DNA of 64,000 nucleotides. Origin: Streptomyces akebiae (GTDB lineage Bacteria; Actinomycetota; Actinomycetes; Streptomycetales; Streptomycetaceae). The notes below the pieces were generated by a model. It ran no database searches. It was not told where the DNA came from and was given only the letters and a program-made list of their open reading frames with translations. Shown here one piece after another: positions 43,449-52,938 of the stretch. Every line of letters starts with the position of its first letter. The stretch's first letter is position 1. Made by a program: the position numbers and the translations under genes. The stretch spans positions 372,001-436,000 of the forward strand of contig NZ_CP080647.1 in NCBI RefSeq assembly GCF_019599145.1, in the 5' to 3' direction.

Positions 43449-45728
43449 GTGAGATCCACCCCCCACAGACGCACCACGGCCACAGCCGCCCTCGTAGTCG
43501 CGGCGGCGGTCCTCGCCGTCGCCGTCCCGGGCGCCCCCGCGATCGCACGTGGCGACGGCGGCGAAGGCACCGCCCGTCCCACGGCGGCCAAGGCGGACCG
43601 AGGGGCACTGCCCGCCAAGCTCACCCCCGCACAGCGGGCGACCCTCGTCCGGCAGGCCGAGAAGGCCACGGACACCACCGCCGACCGCCTGGACCTCGGC
43701 AGCCAGGAGGAGTTGCGGGTCCGCGACGTCGTCAAGGACGCCGACGGCACCGTGCACACCCGCTACGAGCGCACCTACGCCGGCCTGCCCGTGCTCGGCG
43801 GCGACCTGGTCGTCCACGCCGCCAGGTCCGGCTCGGTCGAGAGCGTCACGCGGGCCTACAAGCCCGAGTTGAAGGTGTCGGACCTCAGTGCCGAGGTCAG
43901 CAGGGCCACCGCGGAGAAGCAAGCGGTCGCGGCGGCGAAGGAAGAGGGGTCCACCAAGACCGCTCCGGACAGCAGCCGCAAGGTCGTCTGGGCCGCGAAG
44001 GGAAAGCCGACCCTCGCCTACGAGACCGTCGTCAGCGGCTTCCAGCACGACGACACCCCCAGTGAGCTGCACGTCATCACCGACGCGCAGACCGGGAAGA
44101 AGCTGTACGAGTACGAGGCCGTGCACACCGGCACGGGCAACACCCGCTACAGCGGCACGGTCACCCTCGGTACCAGCCAGTCCGGCTCGTCGTACACGCT
44201 GACCGACGCCGACCGCGGCAACCACCGCACGTACAACCTGAACCGGGGCACCTCCGGCACCGGCACGCTCTTCAGCGGCTCCGACGACATCTGGGGCGAC
44301 GGGACCACCGCCAACCTGGAGACGGCGGGCGCGGACGCCCACTACGGCGCGGCGCTGACCTGGGACTACTACAAGAACGTGCACGGCCGGAACGGGCTGC
44401 GCAACGACGGGGTCGCGCCGTACAGCCGGGTGCACTACGGCAACAACTACGTCAACGCCTTCTGGCAGGACTCCTGCTTCTGCATGACGTACGGCGACGG
44501 GTCGGGCAACGCCAACCCGCTCACCTCGATCGACGTGGCCGCGCACGAGATGACCCACGGCCTGACCTCGGTCACCGCGGGCCTCAACTACAGCGGTGAA
44601 TCGGGCGGGTTGAACGAGGCGACCTCCGACATCTTCGCCGCCGCCGTGGAGTTCGCCGCGGGCAACGCAGGCGACGTCGGTGACTACCTCGTCGGCGAGA
44701 AGATCGACATCAACGGCGACGGTACGCCGCTGCGTTACATGGACCGGCCCAGCAAGGACGGCTCCTCGCGCGACTACTGGTCCTCCACGCTCGGCAACAT
44801 CGACGTCCACTACTCCTCGGGCCCGGCCAACCACTGGTACTACCTGGCCTCCGAGGGCAGCGGCGCCAAGGTCGTCAACGGCGTCTCCTACGACTCGCCG
44901 ACCTTCGACGGGCTTCCGGTGACCCCGATAGGCCGGGACGCCGCCGAGAAGATCTGGTTCCGGGCGCTGACCACGTACATGACGTCCACGACCAACTACG
45001 CCGGCGCCCGTACCGCCACCCTCCAGGCCGCCGCCGACCTGTACGGGCTCGGCTCGGTGACCTACAACAACACCGCCAACGCCTGGGCCGCGATCAACGT
45101 CGGCTCCCGGATCCTCGACGGGGTCACGGTCGTCCCGCCGGCCGCCCAGTACTCCCTGACCGGCCAGGCCGTCACCCTGGACGTCCAGGCGTCGTCCACC
45201 AACGCCGGCGCCCTGTCGTACGCGGCCACCGGCCTCCCGGACGGGCTGTCCATCGACGCCGCCACGGGCCGGATCTCGGGTACGCCGACCACGGCCGGCA
45301 ACTGGACGCCGACGGTCACCGTGACGGACGCGGCCGGTGAGACCGGCACGGCGAGCTTCGCCTGGCGCGTGGACGAGGAGGGGAACCAGTCGGTGTTCGA
45401 GAACACCGCCGACTACCAGATCCCCGACAACTCCACCGTGGAGTCGCCGATCAACGTCAACCGGGCCGGCGCGGCGCCCAGCGCGCTCACCGTGGACGTG
45501 AACATCGTCCACACCTGGCGTGGTGACCTGGTCGTCGACCTCGTGGCCCCGGACGGCACCGCGTACCGGCTGAAGAACTCCTCGTCGTCCGACTCGGCGG
45601 ACAACGTGGTCGCGACGTACACGGTGGACGCCTCCTCGGAGACCGCCGCCGGCACCTGGAAGCTGCGGGTGCAGGACGTGGCCAGCCTCGACACCGGCTA
45701 CATCAACAGCTGGAAGCTGACGTTCTGA
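43449..45728 (+). CDS. Secreted M4 (thermolysin) family metallopeptidase with P domain
   Basis: The 759-residue precursor has a Sec signal peptide, an FTP/PepSY-type propeptide (about 50-225), the M4 catalytic domain with zinc ligands H366 and H370 in HEMTH and E390 in NEATSD, and the active-site histidine in HYSSG. A putative Ig-like domain (about 575-650) and a C-terminal proprotein-convertase P domain (VFENTADYQIPDNSTVESPI to the end) follow. It is an extracellular neutral protease. AAGGAG precedes the GTG by five bases. The upstream gap holds a stem-loop. Confidence 0.92.
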   Translation: MRSTPHRRTTATAALVVAAAVLAVAVPGAPAIARGDGGEGTARPTAAKADRGALPAKLTPAQRATLVRQAEKATDTTADRLDLGSQEELRVRDVVKDADGTVHTRYERTYAGLPVLGGDLVVHAARSGSVESVTRAYKPELKVSDLSAEVSRATAEKQAVAAAKEEGSTKTAPDSSRKVVWAAKGKPTLAYETVVSGFQHDDTPSELHVITDAQTGKKLYEYEAVHTGTGNTRYSGTVTLGTSQSGSSYTLTDADRGNHRTYNLNRGTSGTGTLFSGSDDIWGDGTTANLETAGADAHYGAALTWDYYKNVHGRNGLRNDGVAPYSRVHYGNNYVNAFWQDSCFCMTYGDGSGNANPLTSIDVAAHEMTHGLTSVTAGLNYSGESGGLNEATSDIFAAAVEFAAGNAGDVGDYLVGEKIDINGDGTPLRYMDRPSKDGSSRDYWSSTLGNIDVHYSSGPANHWYYLASEGSGAKVVNGVSYDSPTFDGLPVTPIGRDAAEKIWFRALTTYMTSTTNYAGARTATLQAAADLYGLGSVTYNNTANAWAAINVGSRILDGVTVVPPAAQYSLTGQAVTLDVQASSTNAGALSYAATGLPDGLSIDAATGRISGTPTTAGNWTPTVTVTDAAGETGTASFAWRVDEEGNQSVFENTADYQIPDNSTVESPINVNRAGAAPSALTVDVNIVHTWRGDLVVDLVAPDGTAYRLKNSSSSDSADNVVATYTVDASSETAAGTWKLRVQDVASLDTGYINSWKLTF

Positions 45729-45746
45729 CGAACCGTCAGATTTCTT

Positions 45747-45760
45747 CCGGCTGAAGCCGG
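45747..45760 (+). terminator. Short stem after the M4 protease gene
   Basis: CCGGCT-GA-AGCCGG, starting 19 bases after the protease stop codon and ending at the stop of the convergent exporter gene. Confidence 0.45.
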
Positions 45761-48055
45761 TCAGCTGCCGAGCGGCCGGTCCCGCCCCTGCGGGACCGGC
45801 CGTTTCGCCGTGTCCCCCTCCGCGTCGATGTGCGGCATCATCCGGTCCAGCCAGTGCGGCGTCCACCAGGCACGGCGGCCCAGGAGGGTCATCACCGCGG
45901 GGACCATGAGCAGGCGGACGACCGTCGCGTCGACGAGGACGCTGACGGCGAGACCCAGCCCCAGCATCTTGACCACGATGTTGTCGCTGACGATGAACGC
46001 GGCGAAGACACTGACCATGATCAGGGCCGCGCAGGTGATGACGCGGGCCGTGATCTCCAGCGCGTGGGCCACGGAGGCCCGGGCGTCCCCGGTGCGCGAC
46101 CAGGCCTCGTGGACGCGGGAGAGCAGGAAGATCTCGTAGTCCATGCTGAGGCCGAAGATGATGGCGAACATCATCATCGGGACATAGCTCTCGATGGGCA
46201 CCTTGCCGTTGACGCCCAGGGCGGGCCCGCCCCAGCCCCATTGGAAGACGGCGACGACGACGCCGTACGAGGCCGCGATGGACAGCACGTTGAGGACCGC
46301 CGCCTTCACCGCGACCAGGAGGCCGCGGAAGACGGCGAGGATGATCAGGAAGGCGAGGGCGACGACCACGGCGATGATGATGGGCAGCCGGCTCGCCACG
46401 ATGTCACGGAAGTCGACCTGGGAGGCCGTGGTCCCGGTGACGTACCCCTCGGCCGCGGTCCCGGAGACGGAGGCGGGGAGGGTGTCGTCGACGAGGCGGT
46501 TGGTCAGGTCCGTGGTGTCGGCGCTCTGCGGGGACTTCTCGGAGTAGACCGTGCCGACCAGGACATCCCCGTCCTGGGTGGGGGTCAGCGGGGTGACCGC
46601 GTACGCCCCCGCCACCGCGTCCAGGTTCTTCTGCGCGGTGCTCTGCAGGCTCTGACGGTCCGAGGACGGCACCGAGGTCTGGTCGATGACTACGGTGAGC
46701 GGACCGTTGGAGCCCGGCCCGAAGGCGTCGGTCATCAGGTCGTAGGCGCGGCGGTCGGTGAAGGAGGTGGGATCGGCGCCGTCGCCGATGTGACCGAGCT
46801 GGATGGAGAAGACGGGGATCGCGAGGATCGCCACGGTCGTCACACCGGCCGCCAGGAACCGCCACGGATGGTGTTCCACGCGTTGGGCGTAGCGGTGCCA
46901 GGTGCCGGTGATCTCCTCACCCGCGTCGGCGCCGGTCTCGGCCACGGGCTTGCGGACGTGGTAGCGGTCGATGCGCCCGCCGATGAGACCGAGCAGGGCC
47001 GGGACCAGCGTGAGCGCGCCGATGATCGCGGAGACGACGGTCACGGCGGCGGCGAGTCCGAGTTTGCCGATGAAGCTCACACCGGACGCGTACAGCCCGG
47101 CGAGGGCGACGATCACCGTGCATCCGGAGACGAGGACGGCGTGGCCGCTGGTGGAGGCGGCGCGGCCGGCCGCCCGCACCGGGTCGTCGCCGTCCATGAG
47201 GTTCTGCCGGTGACGGGTGCTCAGGAACAGGGCGTAGTCGATGCCGACGCCGAGCCCGATCATCGTCGCCAGGGTCGGCGAGACGGTCGCGAACGTGAAC
47301 GCGGCGGCCAGCAGACCGAGGCACGCGAGGCCGCCGATGACGCTCAGTAATGCTGTCACCAGAGGCAGTCCGGCGGCGATGACACTGCCGAAGCCGACCA
47401 GCAGGACGACGATCGCGACCGCGAAGCCGATCAGCTCGCTCACCCGGTCGTCGGCGGCCGGACGGGCCAGTTCGCCGAGCGGTCCGCCGTACTCGACCTC
47501 GGCGCCGGCGGACCGCAGCGGCTGGACCGCGTCGTCCACGCCGTCGAGATAGCCGTCCCCGAGGGTCGAGGGCTGCACGTCGAAGCGGATCGTGATGTAC
47601 GCCGTCTTCTGGTCGGAGGACAGGGGGCCGACGTTCGGCTGCTGCGACTGCCCCGACGACTGCGACGGCTGGGTGGTCGGCGCGGTCAGCGGGTTCTGGA
47701 CCGACAGCACGTGCGGCAGCTTCTGCAGGTCGTCGACCGTCTCGGACATCTGGGAGCCGAGCGAGGTGAGGGCCTTGTCCTTGTCGTGCAGGACGATCTG
47801 GCTGCCGTAACCGCCAGCCGCCGGGTCGTGTTTCTTCAGGACGTCCAGGCCCTTCTGGGACTGCACGCCAGGAAGGGAGAAGTTGTCCGAGTAGTCGCCG
47901 CCGTAGGACCGGTTCAGCACCTGCAGGGCCGCGAGGGCGACCAGCCAGGCGACGATGACGATCACGATGTGCCGGGCGCACCACTCGCCTAGTCGCCGCA
48001 GTCCGCCCCCCGTGGCCTCGGCCCCGCCCTTCCCCCTGGAACGACCTGAGCGCAT
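45761..48055 (-). CDS. MMPL/RND family membrane exporter with a TTA codon
   Basis: The 764-residue protein has the MMPL arrangement of twelve helices: one helix near the start, a large extracytoplasmic loop, five helices including [13 protein letters not shown], and the repeat in the second half with [20 protein letters not shown]. Such proteins export lipids, siderophores or antibiotics using the proton gradient. Codon 236 is TTA (47350-47348) in the segment [11 protein letters not shown], so expression may need bldA. AGGAGAG precedes the ATG. No biosynthetic gene cluster is adjacent, so the cargo is unknown. Confidence 0.88.
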   Translation of the reverse strand: MRSGRSRGKGGAEATGGGLRRLGEWCARHIVIVIVAWLVALAALQVLNRSYGGDYSDNFSLPGVQSQKGLDVLKKHDPAAGGYGSQIVLHDKDKALTSLGSQMSETVDDLQKLPHVLSVQNPLTAPTTQPSQSSGQSQQPNVGPLSSDQKTAYITIRFDVQPSTLGDGYLDGVDDAVQPLRSAGAEVEYGGPLGELARPAADDRVSELIGFAVAIVVLLVGFGSVIAAGLPLVTALLSVIGGLACLGLLAAAFTFATVSPTLATMIGLGVGIDYALFLSTRHRQNLMDGDDPVRAAGRAASTSGHAVLVSGCTVIVALAGLYASGVSFIGKLGLAAAVTVVSAIIGALTLVPALLGLIGGRIDRYHVRKPVAETGADAGEEITGTWHRYAQRVEHHPWRFLAAGVTTVAILAIPVFSIQLGHIGDGADPTSFTDRRAYDLMTDAFGPGSNGPLTVVIDQTSVPSSDRQSLQSTAQKNLDAVAGAYAVTPLTPTQDGDVLVGTVYSEKSPQSADTTDLTNRLVDDTLPASVSGTAAEGYVTGTTASQVDFRDIVASRLPIIIAVVVALAFLIILAVFRGLLVAVKAAVLNVLSIAASYGVVVAVFQWGWGGPALGVNGKVPIESYVPMMMFAIIFGLSMDYEIFLLSRVHEAWSRTGDARASVAHALEITARVITCAALIMVSVFAAFIVSDNIVVKMLGLGLAVSVLVDATVVRLLMVPAVMTLLGRRAWWTPHWLDRMMPHIDAEGDTAKRPVPQGRDRPLGS
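45773..45805 (-). terminator. Strong hairpin at the convergent M4/MMPL junction
   Basis: CGGCCGGTCCCGC (45773-45785) and GCGGGACCGGCCG (45790-45802) form a perfect 13-base-pair stem with a CCCT loop, followed by TTT in the plus direction. It lies inside the last codons of the exporter gene and would end transcription coming from the protease side. Confidence 0.6.
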
Positions 48056-48201
48056 CGTCTCTCCTGCGGCAGCGATCTCCGGCCCTCATTACACGACGCC
48101 GCCGGTGGTCCGGCACCTCAGGACGGCGACCGCCCCCGGTTGGCGGCCCCGGCTTGACAGGCGGACGATGAAGGGGGTGGGACGTAACGGAAGGAGCCGT
48201 C

Positions 48202-48567
48202 ATGCTGGAGATCAAGACGGTCGAGAAGCCGGACGAGCGGCGCGACTTCCCCCAAGGTCACCTCGAAGCCGTGCACCTGACCGGGCTCGACTTCGCCGTG
48301 GCCACCTTCGAGCCGGGCTGGCGCTGGTCCGAGTCGGTCGCCCCCATCGCGGGCACGGACAGCTGCCAGGTCCACCACAACGGTTATGTGGTCAAGGGCC
48401 GCATGCACATCCGTATGGACGACGGCGGTGAGGGCGAGGTCGGACCGGGCGACGCCTTCGTGTGTCCGCCGGGGCACGACGCGTGGGTCGTGGGCGACGA
48501 ACAGTGCCTGCTGTACGACTTCGCCGGCCAGATGGCGACGGACTACGCGAAGGCGAAGGGCGACTGA
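48202..48567 (+). CDS. Cupin domain protein
   Basis: The 121-residue protein is a small one-domain cupin: VHHNGYVVKGRMHIRMDDGG holds the first motif and GPGDAFVCPPGHDAWVVGDE the second. Two histidines and an acidic residue could bind a metal. A TTGACA hexamer lies 41 bases upstream of the start, and AAGGAG precedes the ATG. Small cupins of this kind act as isomerases, dioxygenases or ligand sensors; the reaction here is unknown. It is divergent from the MMPL exporter. Confidence 0.8.
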   Translation: MLEIKTVEKPDERRDFPQGHLEAVHLTGLDFAVATFEPGWRWSESVAPIAGTDSCQVHHNGYVVKGRMHIRMDDGGEGEVGPGDAFVCPPGHDAWVVGDEQCLLYDFAGQMATDYAKAKGD

Positions 48568-48651
48568 GCCGATCGGGGTGCGCGAGGGATGGGAGGCGGT
48601 GGTGCGACGCACCCCGCCTCCGTCCGCGCCGTCCGCTCCGGCTCACCCGCG

Positions 48652-48690
48652 CATCCGTCCGTCCGCGCTGGCATCCGTCCGTCCGCGCTA
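48652..48690. repeat. 19-base direct repeat over a stop codon
   Basis: GCATCCGTCCGTCCGCGCT occurs at 48652-48670 and 48672-48690 with one base between. The second copy ends in the stop codon (48688-48690) of the minus-strand gene. Confidence 0.75.
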
Positions 48691-49659
48691 GATGCCGTCG
48701 GACTCCCGCAGGTTGTCCAGCGTCGTGTTCGTGTCGCTCTTGAGCCACTCCACGACCTCGTCCACGTCCGGCATGCTCACGTTGTCGTAGCTGGAGCCGT
48801 AGGCGCTCCACCGCATCTCGTACGTCATCCAGCCGTCGCGCACCGCGAGGGTGGCCGACCGGCTGCCGCTGGTGTCGTCGCCCGAGGTGGTGTCCTCGGT
48901 GATGACGTACGCCTCGTCCCCGAAGCCGTCGACCTCGTCGACCTCGTAGTCGTCGTACCGCTGGTCGTACTCGGACCACAGGGCGGTGAACTCGGGACCG
49001 GGGTCGGTCTTCTTGTGCAGGTCGATCTGGACCGAGAAGTACGCGTCGGAGAGGGTGGAGGCCGAGGACTCCTTCAGGGAGATGCTGCAGTAGCTCTGGT
49101 CGAGGGCCGTGTGCTTCAGGGAGTTGTTGACCGGGGCGTTGTCCTCCTCCGGGTACTCGTTCTTGAAGGACGAGTAGTCCACCGACGGGCAGATGTCCGA
49201 CTTGGCCTGGTAGCCGCGCAGGTCCGCCTCGGTGTCGTCCTTGCCGAGCAGGAAGACCCCGCCCGCCCAGGCGGCCGAGGCAACCGCCGCGCCGACCAGG
49301 GCCCACAGCACGGCACGCCCGCCGGCGCCCGTGGCGGGCGGTGCCCCGAGGGGCGGATAGCCGCCCGGCGGGTAGCCACCCGGCGGCTGACCGTACGGGT
49401 TGGCCTGGCCGGTCACGGGGGCGGCCGGGGGGCCGTAGCCGAGCGGGGGCTGGGGGGTCGGCGCCGGGGACTGCGGATGCGGGTAGGGGTAGGCGCTCGG
49501 GACGGCCGCCTGCGTCGGAGCCTGTGCCTGGGCCGGCTGGGCGGGTATCTCGGCCTGGGTGGGTGTGGGTGTCTGGGGCGGCGCCTGCCCCGGCGGGGAC
49601 GCGGACGGCTGGTCCTGCGGCTGTGGCTGTGCCGGTGCACCCTCGGGGCGTTCGGTCAT
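48688..49659 (-). CDS. Pro/Gln-rich membrane-anchored protein of unknown function
   Basis: The 323-residue protein has a Pro/Gln/Ala-rich cytoplasmic N-terminus (about 1-110) with PPGGYPPGGYPP repeats, one membrane helix (AVLWALVGAAVASAAWAGGV, about 114-135) and an extracytoplasmic domain with two cysteines (DICPSVDYSSF, DQSYCSISLKE) that may pair. The outer domain is acidic (YDDYEVDEVDGFGDEAY). It is not recognised. Type II membrane proteins of this kind are common in Streptomyces envelopes. The stop codon sits in a 19-base direct repeat. Confidence 0.7.
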   Translation of the reverse strand: MTERPEGAPAQPQPQDQPSASPPGQAPPQTPTPTQAEIPAQPAQAQAPTQAAVPSAYPYPHPQSPAPTPQPPLGYGPPAAPVTGQANPYGQPPGGYPPGGYPPLGAPPATGAGGRAVLWALVGAAVASAAWAGGVFLLGKDDTEADLRGYQAKSDICPSVDYSSFKNEYPEEDNAPVNNSLKHTALDQSYCSISLKESSASTLSDAYFSVQIDLHKKTDPGPEFTALWSEYDQRYDDYEVDEVDGFGDEAYVITEDTTSGDDTSGSRSATLAVRDGWMTYEMRWSAYGSSYDNVSMPDVDEVVEWLKSDTNTTLDNLRESDGI

Positions 49660-49968
49660 CGGGTTCTCCTCGGTCGTGGTGGACGCGGTGCGGTGGCGGA
49701 GCCGGATCGCCCCACGGGGCCGCGGGGCAGGGCGGCGGGATGTCGTGGTCGAACGCGTGGAGGAGGGATACCCACGGCCGGATCCCCTCCATGCGGCCTC
49801 ACCGGTCCCGGCCGCATCCGAAGATCCAAGCCTCGCAGAACCCCTCTCGCGTGGTCGTCCGTAGAACTACGCACCCCGGTTACGGAACCTGGCCCGCCGG
49901 CCGGTGCCCGCCCCGGCACGGCGGCCGTCCTCGGGCGGCCGTCCGCACCCGGTGCTTTCATGGGAGGC
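49660..49968. other. Intergenic region between divergent genes
   Basis: This 309-base gap should hold promoters for both neighbours. A short perfect palindrome, CGTAG-AA-CTACG (49860-49871), and several C/G-rich partial repeats are visible. I see no small gene, RNA or known operator. Confidence 0.4.
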
Positions 49969-50433
49969 ATGACCAGCAGAAGTGTCGTCGTCGAGCGCCG
50001 GGTGGCCGCTTCCCAGGGACGGGTGTGGGAGGCCCTGACGGACCTCGCCACCATGGATCGGATGCTGAGCGGTGTCACGAGCGTCGAGGTCCTCACGGAC
50101 GGGGGCTTCGGGGTGGGCACACGGTGGCGGGAGACCCGTCGCATGTTCGGCAAGGACGCCACCGAGGAGATGTGGGTGACCGTCAGCGAGCCGCCCGAGC
50201 GCTATGTGGTGGAGGCCGAGTCGCACGGCTCCCGCTATGCCTCGGAGTGGGTGCTGCGGGCCGACGGACCGGCGTCGACGACGATCCTGATGACGTTCTC
50301 CGCCCGGCCGACCGGCGCCGTCGCGGGTCTGCTCGCCAGGATCATGGGCCCCGTGGGGGCCCGAGCCGTACGCAAGGCCGTCGCGAAGGACCTGAACGAC
50401 GTCGCCGGGTGGGTGGAGGGCCGCAGGGGCTGA
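49969..50433 (+). CDS. SRPBCC (START-like) family protein
   Basis: The 154-residue protein fits the SRPBCC/polyketide-cyclase-like fold: MTSRSVVVERRVAASQGRVW and EALTDLATMDRMLSGVTSVE at the start, then GVGTRWRETRRMFG and a long C-terminal helix (RAVRKAVAKDLNDVAGWVEG). The fold forms a deep ligand-binding pocket for lipids or polyketides. An in-frame ATG at 49960 would add three residues; neither start has an ideally spaced ribosome binding site. No pathway neighbour indicates the ligand. Confidence 0.78.
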   Translation: MTSRSVVVERRVAASQGRVWEALTDLATMDRMLSGVTSVEVLTDGGFGVGTRWRETRRMFGKDATEEMWVTVSEPPERYVVEAESHGSRYASEWVLRADGPASTTILMTFSARPTGAVAGLLARIMGPVGARAVRKAVAKDLNDVAGWVEGRRG

Positions 50434-50471
50434 GCCGCCGCGGCCCTCCGGTCACCGTGCCCGGGTGCGCG

Positions 50472-52052
50472 TCAGGAGTTCAGGCCGTAGCCCGAGGTCA
50501 CGTAGGCGCACTCTGTGTAGATGTAGCCGGACTCCAGCTTGGCCGTGTCGGAGGCGGCGCTGGAGGCGTTGTCGCCCTTCGGCTTGTGCAGGAAGTACGT
50601 GGTGCCGACCGGCAGGCTGATCGTGCGCTGCGGGTACTTGTCGTTGCCGCTGCACGGCTTGAAGCTGGAGACCAGGGTGCTGCTCCAGTCGTAGCTGGTG
50701 CAGGTGGAGCAGCCCTTCAGGGTGAAGGTGCCGGTCACCGGGCCGGTGTACATGACCTGGATCTCGTCGGGGCTGTCGTTCTTGACCGTGACGGAGATGC
50801 TGCCGCCGGTCCGGGTGGTGGGCAGCTTCTTGCCCGCCTCCGGGACCTCCTGCGCGATCTCGGCGGCGATCGCTATCTTCTTGGCGCGCGGCGCGTTCTT
50901 GTGGTTCTTGTTGGCGTCGACGAAGTCGTTCATCGACGTCACCGCCTCGGCGAAGTCACCGTCCTTGTACTGGTCGACACCGCAGGTGTAGACACCGGCG
51001 GAGGCGGAGTCCTCGGCCTTTCCGGCGGCGGCGGAGAGGGCGTCGGCCACCCCGGCCTTCTCCCCCGGCAACGCCTTGACCTGGGAGCCGAGCGTCTCCA
51101 GCTGGTCCACGGCGGTGCACGGGTCGTCGCCGCCGACGGCCTTGACCGCCTTGTCGACGGCCGCCTTGACGTCGGGTTCGACCTTCGCGGCCTGGTCGGA
51201 GTCGGGAAACGTGGTGAGGAGGTCGCTGAACTGGTCCTGCCAGCCCGCTGTGTTGCCCGCCAGGCTGTCGGAGGCGCACTCGTACAGCGAGGTGGCGAGC
51301 CGGTCGTCGGGCCAGGCGGCCAGCGAGCCGAGATCCTGCTTGCTCACGGTCTGCGGGACCGTACGCAGGTACTCGAGGGGGGCGACCGCCTCGCAGTACT
51401 CCTGCTCCTCGTAGGGGGCGCCGACCGTCGTGTAGAAGTTCTTCAGCCGGTCCGGGACCTTCTCGGCGGCCCGGGAGTCGGGGTGGTCGGTGCTGAGGTC
51501 GTCGTAGGCGGACAGAGCCCTGCGGTACTCGGACTGGGTCGTCGAGAAGGACTCGCCGGAGGCCTTGTCCACCAGCTCGTCGGCCTTCTCCAGCCGGTCC
51601 AGGAGCATCTCCTCGACGGCTTCCTTGCGCGCGGTCTCGTACAGCAGACCGCCCGCGACCGGTACGCCGAGGAGGAGGACACCGAGCGCGATGGCGAGCG
51701 GGGACTTCGCGGGCCACACCAGGCGGTTGCGCAGGCCCAGGAAGGCGCCGTGGGCCGCCGTGAGGAGCAGGAAGAGGCCGTAGACGGTGAGCGTGGTGCC
51801 CGAGACGCCGTCAGGGTCGGCCGGCAGTACCGAGAAGAGCAGCAGCCCGGTGGCCGCCCAGCACAGCAGGGTCAGCAGCGGGCGGCGCATCAGCGCGTAG
51901 CCGAGTCCCAGACCGCTGAGGTTCAGCAGGCCCACCCCGACGGCCCGCCAGCCGTCCGCGGGGCCGGGGGGCGGCGCCGACGGCATCGGCGGCACGACGA
52001 AGCTGTGACTCCACCCGTCCTGGTCTCTTACACCGTACTGATCCCCGGACAT
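50472..52052 (-). CDS. Membrane protein with extracytoplasmic helical (TPR-like) domain
   Basis: The 526-residue protein has four membrane helices in the first 150 residues (WRAVGVGLLNLSGLGLGYAL, LLTLLCWAATGLLLFSVL, TLTVYGLFLLLTAAHGAFLG, AIALGVLLLGVPVAGGLLYE). A long helical extracytoplasmic region with TPR-like segments follows (YRRALSAYDDLSTDHPDSRA, DGDFAEAVTSMNDFVDANKN), and a C-terminal beta domain with paired cysteines (GCSTC). The start at 52052 follows GGGGGG; the frame is open to 52082 without support. Function unknown; probably an envelope protein. Confidence 0.72.
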   Translation of the reverse strand: MSGDQYGVRDQDGWSHSFVVPPMPSAPPPGPADGWRAVGVGLLNLSGLGLGYALMRRPLLTLLCWAATGLLLFSVLPADPDGVSGTTLTVYGLFLLLTAAHGAFLGLRNRLVWPAKSPLAIALGVLLLGVPVAGGLLYETARKEAVEEMLLDRLEKADELVDKASGESFSTTQSEYRRALSAYDDLSTDHPDSRAAEKVPDRLKNFYTTVGAPYEEQEYCEAVAPLEYLRTVPQTVSKQDLGSLAAWPDDRLATSLYECASDSLAGNTAGWQDQFSDLLTTFPDSDQAAKVEPDVKAAVDKAVKAVGGDDPCTAVDQLETLGSQVKALPGEKAGVADALSAAAGKAEDSASAGVYTCGVDQYKDGDFAEAVTSMNDFVDANKNHKNAPRAKKIAIAAEIAQEVPEAGKKLPTTRTGGSISVTVKNDSPDEIQVMYTGPVTGTFTLKGCSTCTSYDWSSTLVSSFKPCSGNDKYPQRTISLPVGTTYFLHKPKGDNASSAASDTAKLESGYIYTECAYVTSGYGLNS

Positions 52053-52457
52053 CTCGGATCCCCCCGTCAACTCCACCCGCATGCTTACGAATTGTCAGTG
52101 TACGGCCGAAACTCGATGCCGCGACAGTTGATTCTCGGGCGCGGGAAGAGATCGATTTCACTTCGTGACCACCGCCCGAGAGCCGGCGCGAAAGCATCGG
52201 TCGCACCTTCGGTCGGTGCGTGAAAAGTACAGGCCCCACAGCTGGTTGACGCACCGGGGTCACCTTCCGGTTCGCCCGGCGGGCGACGGGTTCTCCGCCG
52301 CGGGGCGGGAGCGGGGGCACGGCGGGCGGGGAACGCCTGAGCGGGGACCACGCCGCCAAGGCCAGGACGGAGCCCGCCCGACGGGGCCGTGGTCGGCCCG
52401 CCTCGCACAGGATCGCGAGGACGGCGAGGAGTCGGACCAGGCCGAGGACCAGCGGCA

Positions 52458-52760
52458 GGATCAGGGTGCCGGTCACGGACCGGATCGCGGAGTCGGTGCG
52501 GCAGTTCCCGGGTGCGTTCGGGGTCGGTGTCGAGCACCGCGCGCCCCGCACCGGCCTGGACCAGCATGGCGTTCACCGGGTGTCCGACGACGTCGCGCTG
52601 CTCCCGGGCGATGCGCACCCGTTCGGCGACGACCGACTCGCGTCGCAGCGACCGCCGCGGCGCCTCCGTCTCCCTGCGGCGGCGGGCCGTGGCGCAGCCC
52701 GCCGCCCACACCGACAGCCGGACGAGGACGACCGCTACCCGCGTCGCCCGGGTCGTCCTT
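52458..52760 (-). pseudogene. Remnant of a sensor histidine kinase (HisKA_3 region)
   Basis: In the 886-base gap between the membrane protein and the DUF1996 gene, one minus-strand frame reads SVVAERVRIAREQRDVVGHP, then VNAMLVQAGAGRAVLDTDPE. This is the dimerisation segment of NarL-partner histidine kinases (usually RxRIARELHDVVAHSVSVM). The phosphoacceptor histidine is arginine here, and no HATPase domain follows in any frame. I see no start, no response regulator partner and no other gene in the rest of the gap. Confidence 0.6.
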
Positions 52761-52938
52761 CGGGGCGAAGTGGGCCGGGCGCATCGGGCGCGGTACGAGG
52801 AGCGCGCCGAGCCCGGCCCTGCGGGGACTCGCGTCCAGGCCCGGCGAGTGGACGCCGATGCGGTTCGCGACCGGCGTCCACCGTCCGGCCACGAGCGGCA
52901 CGGCGGCCGTCGCCACCTCTCCAAGTGGCGGTACGGGA

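Noticed and set aside
49860..49871. CGTAG-AA-CTACG palindrome as a defined operator
   Set aside because: Only five bases per arm and no second copy nearby; kept as a note in the intergenic entry only.
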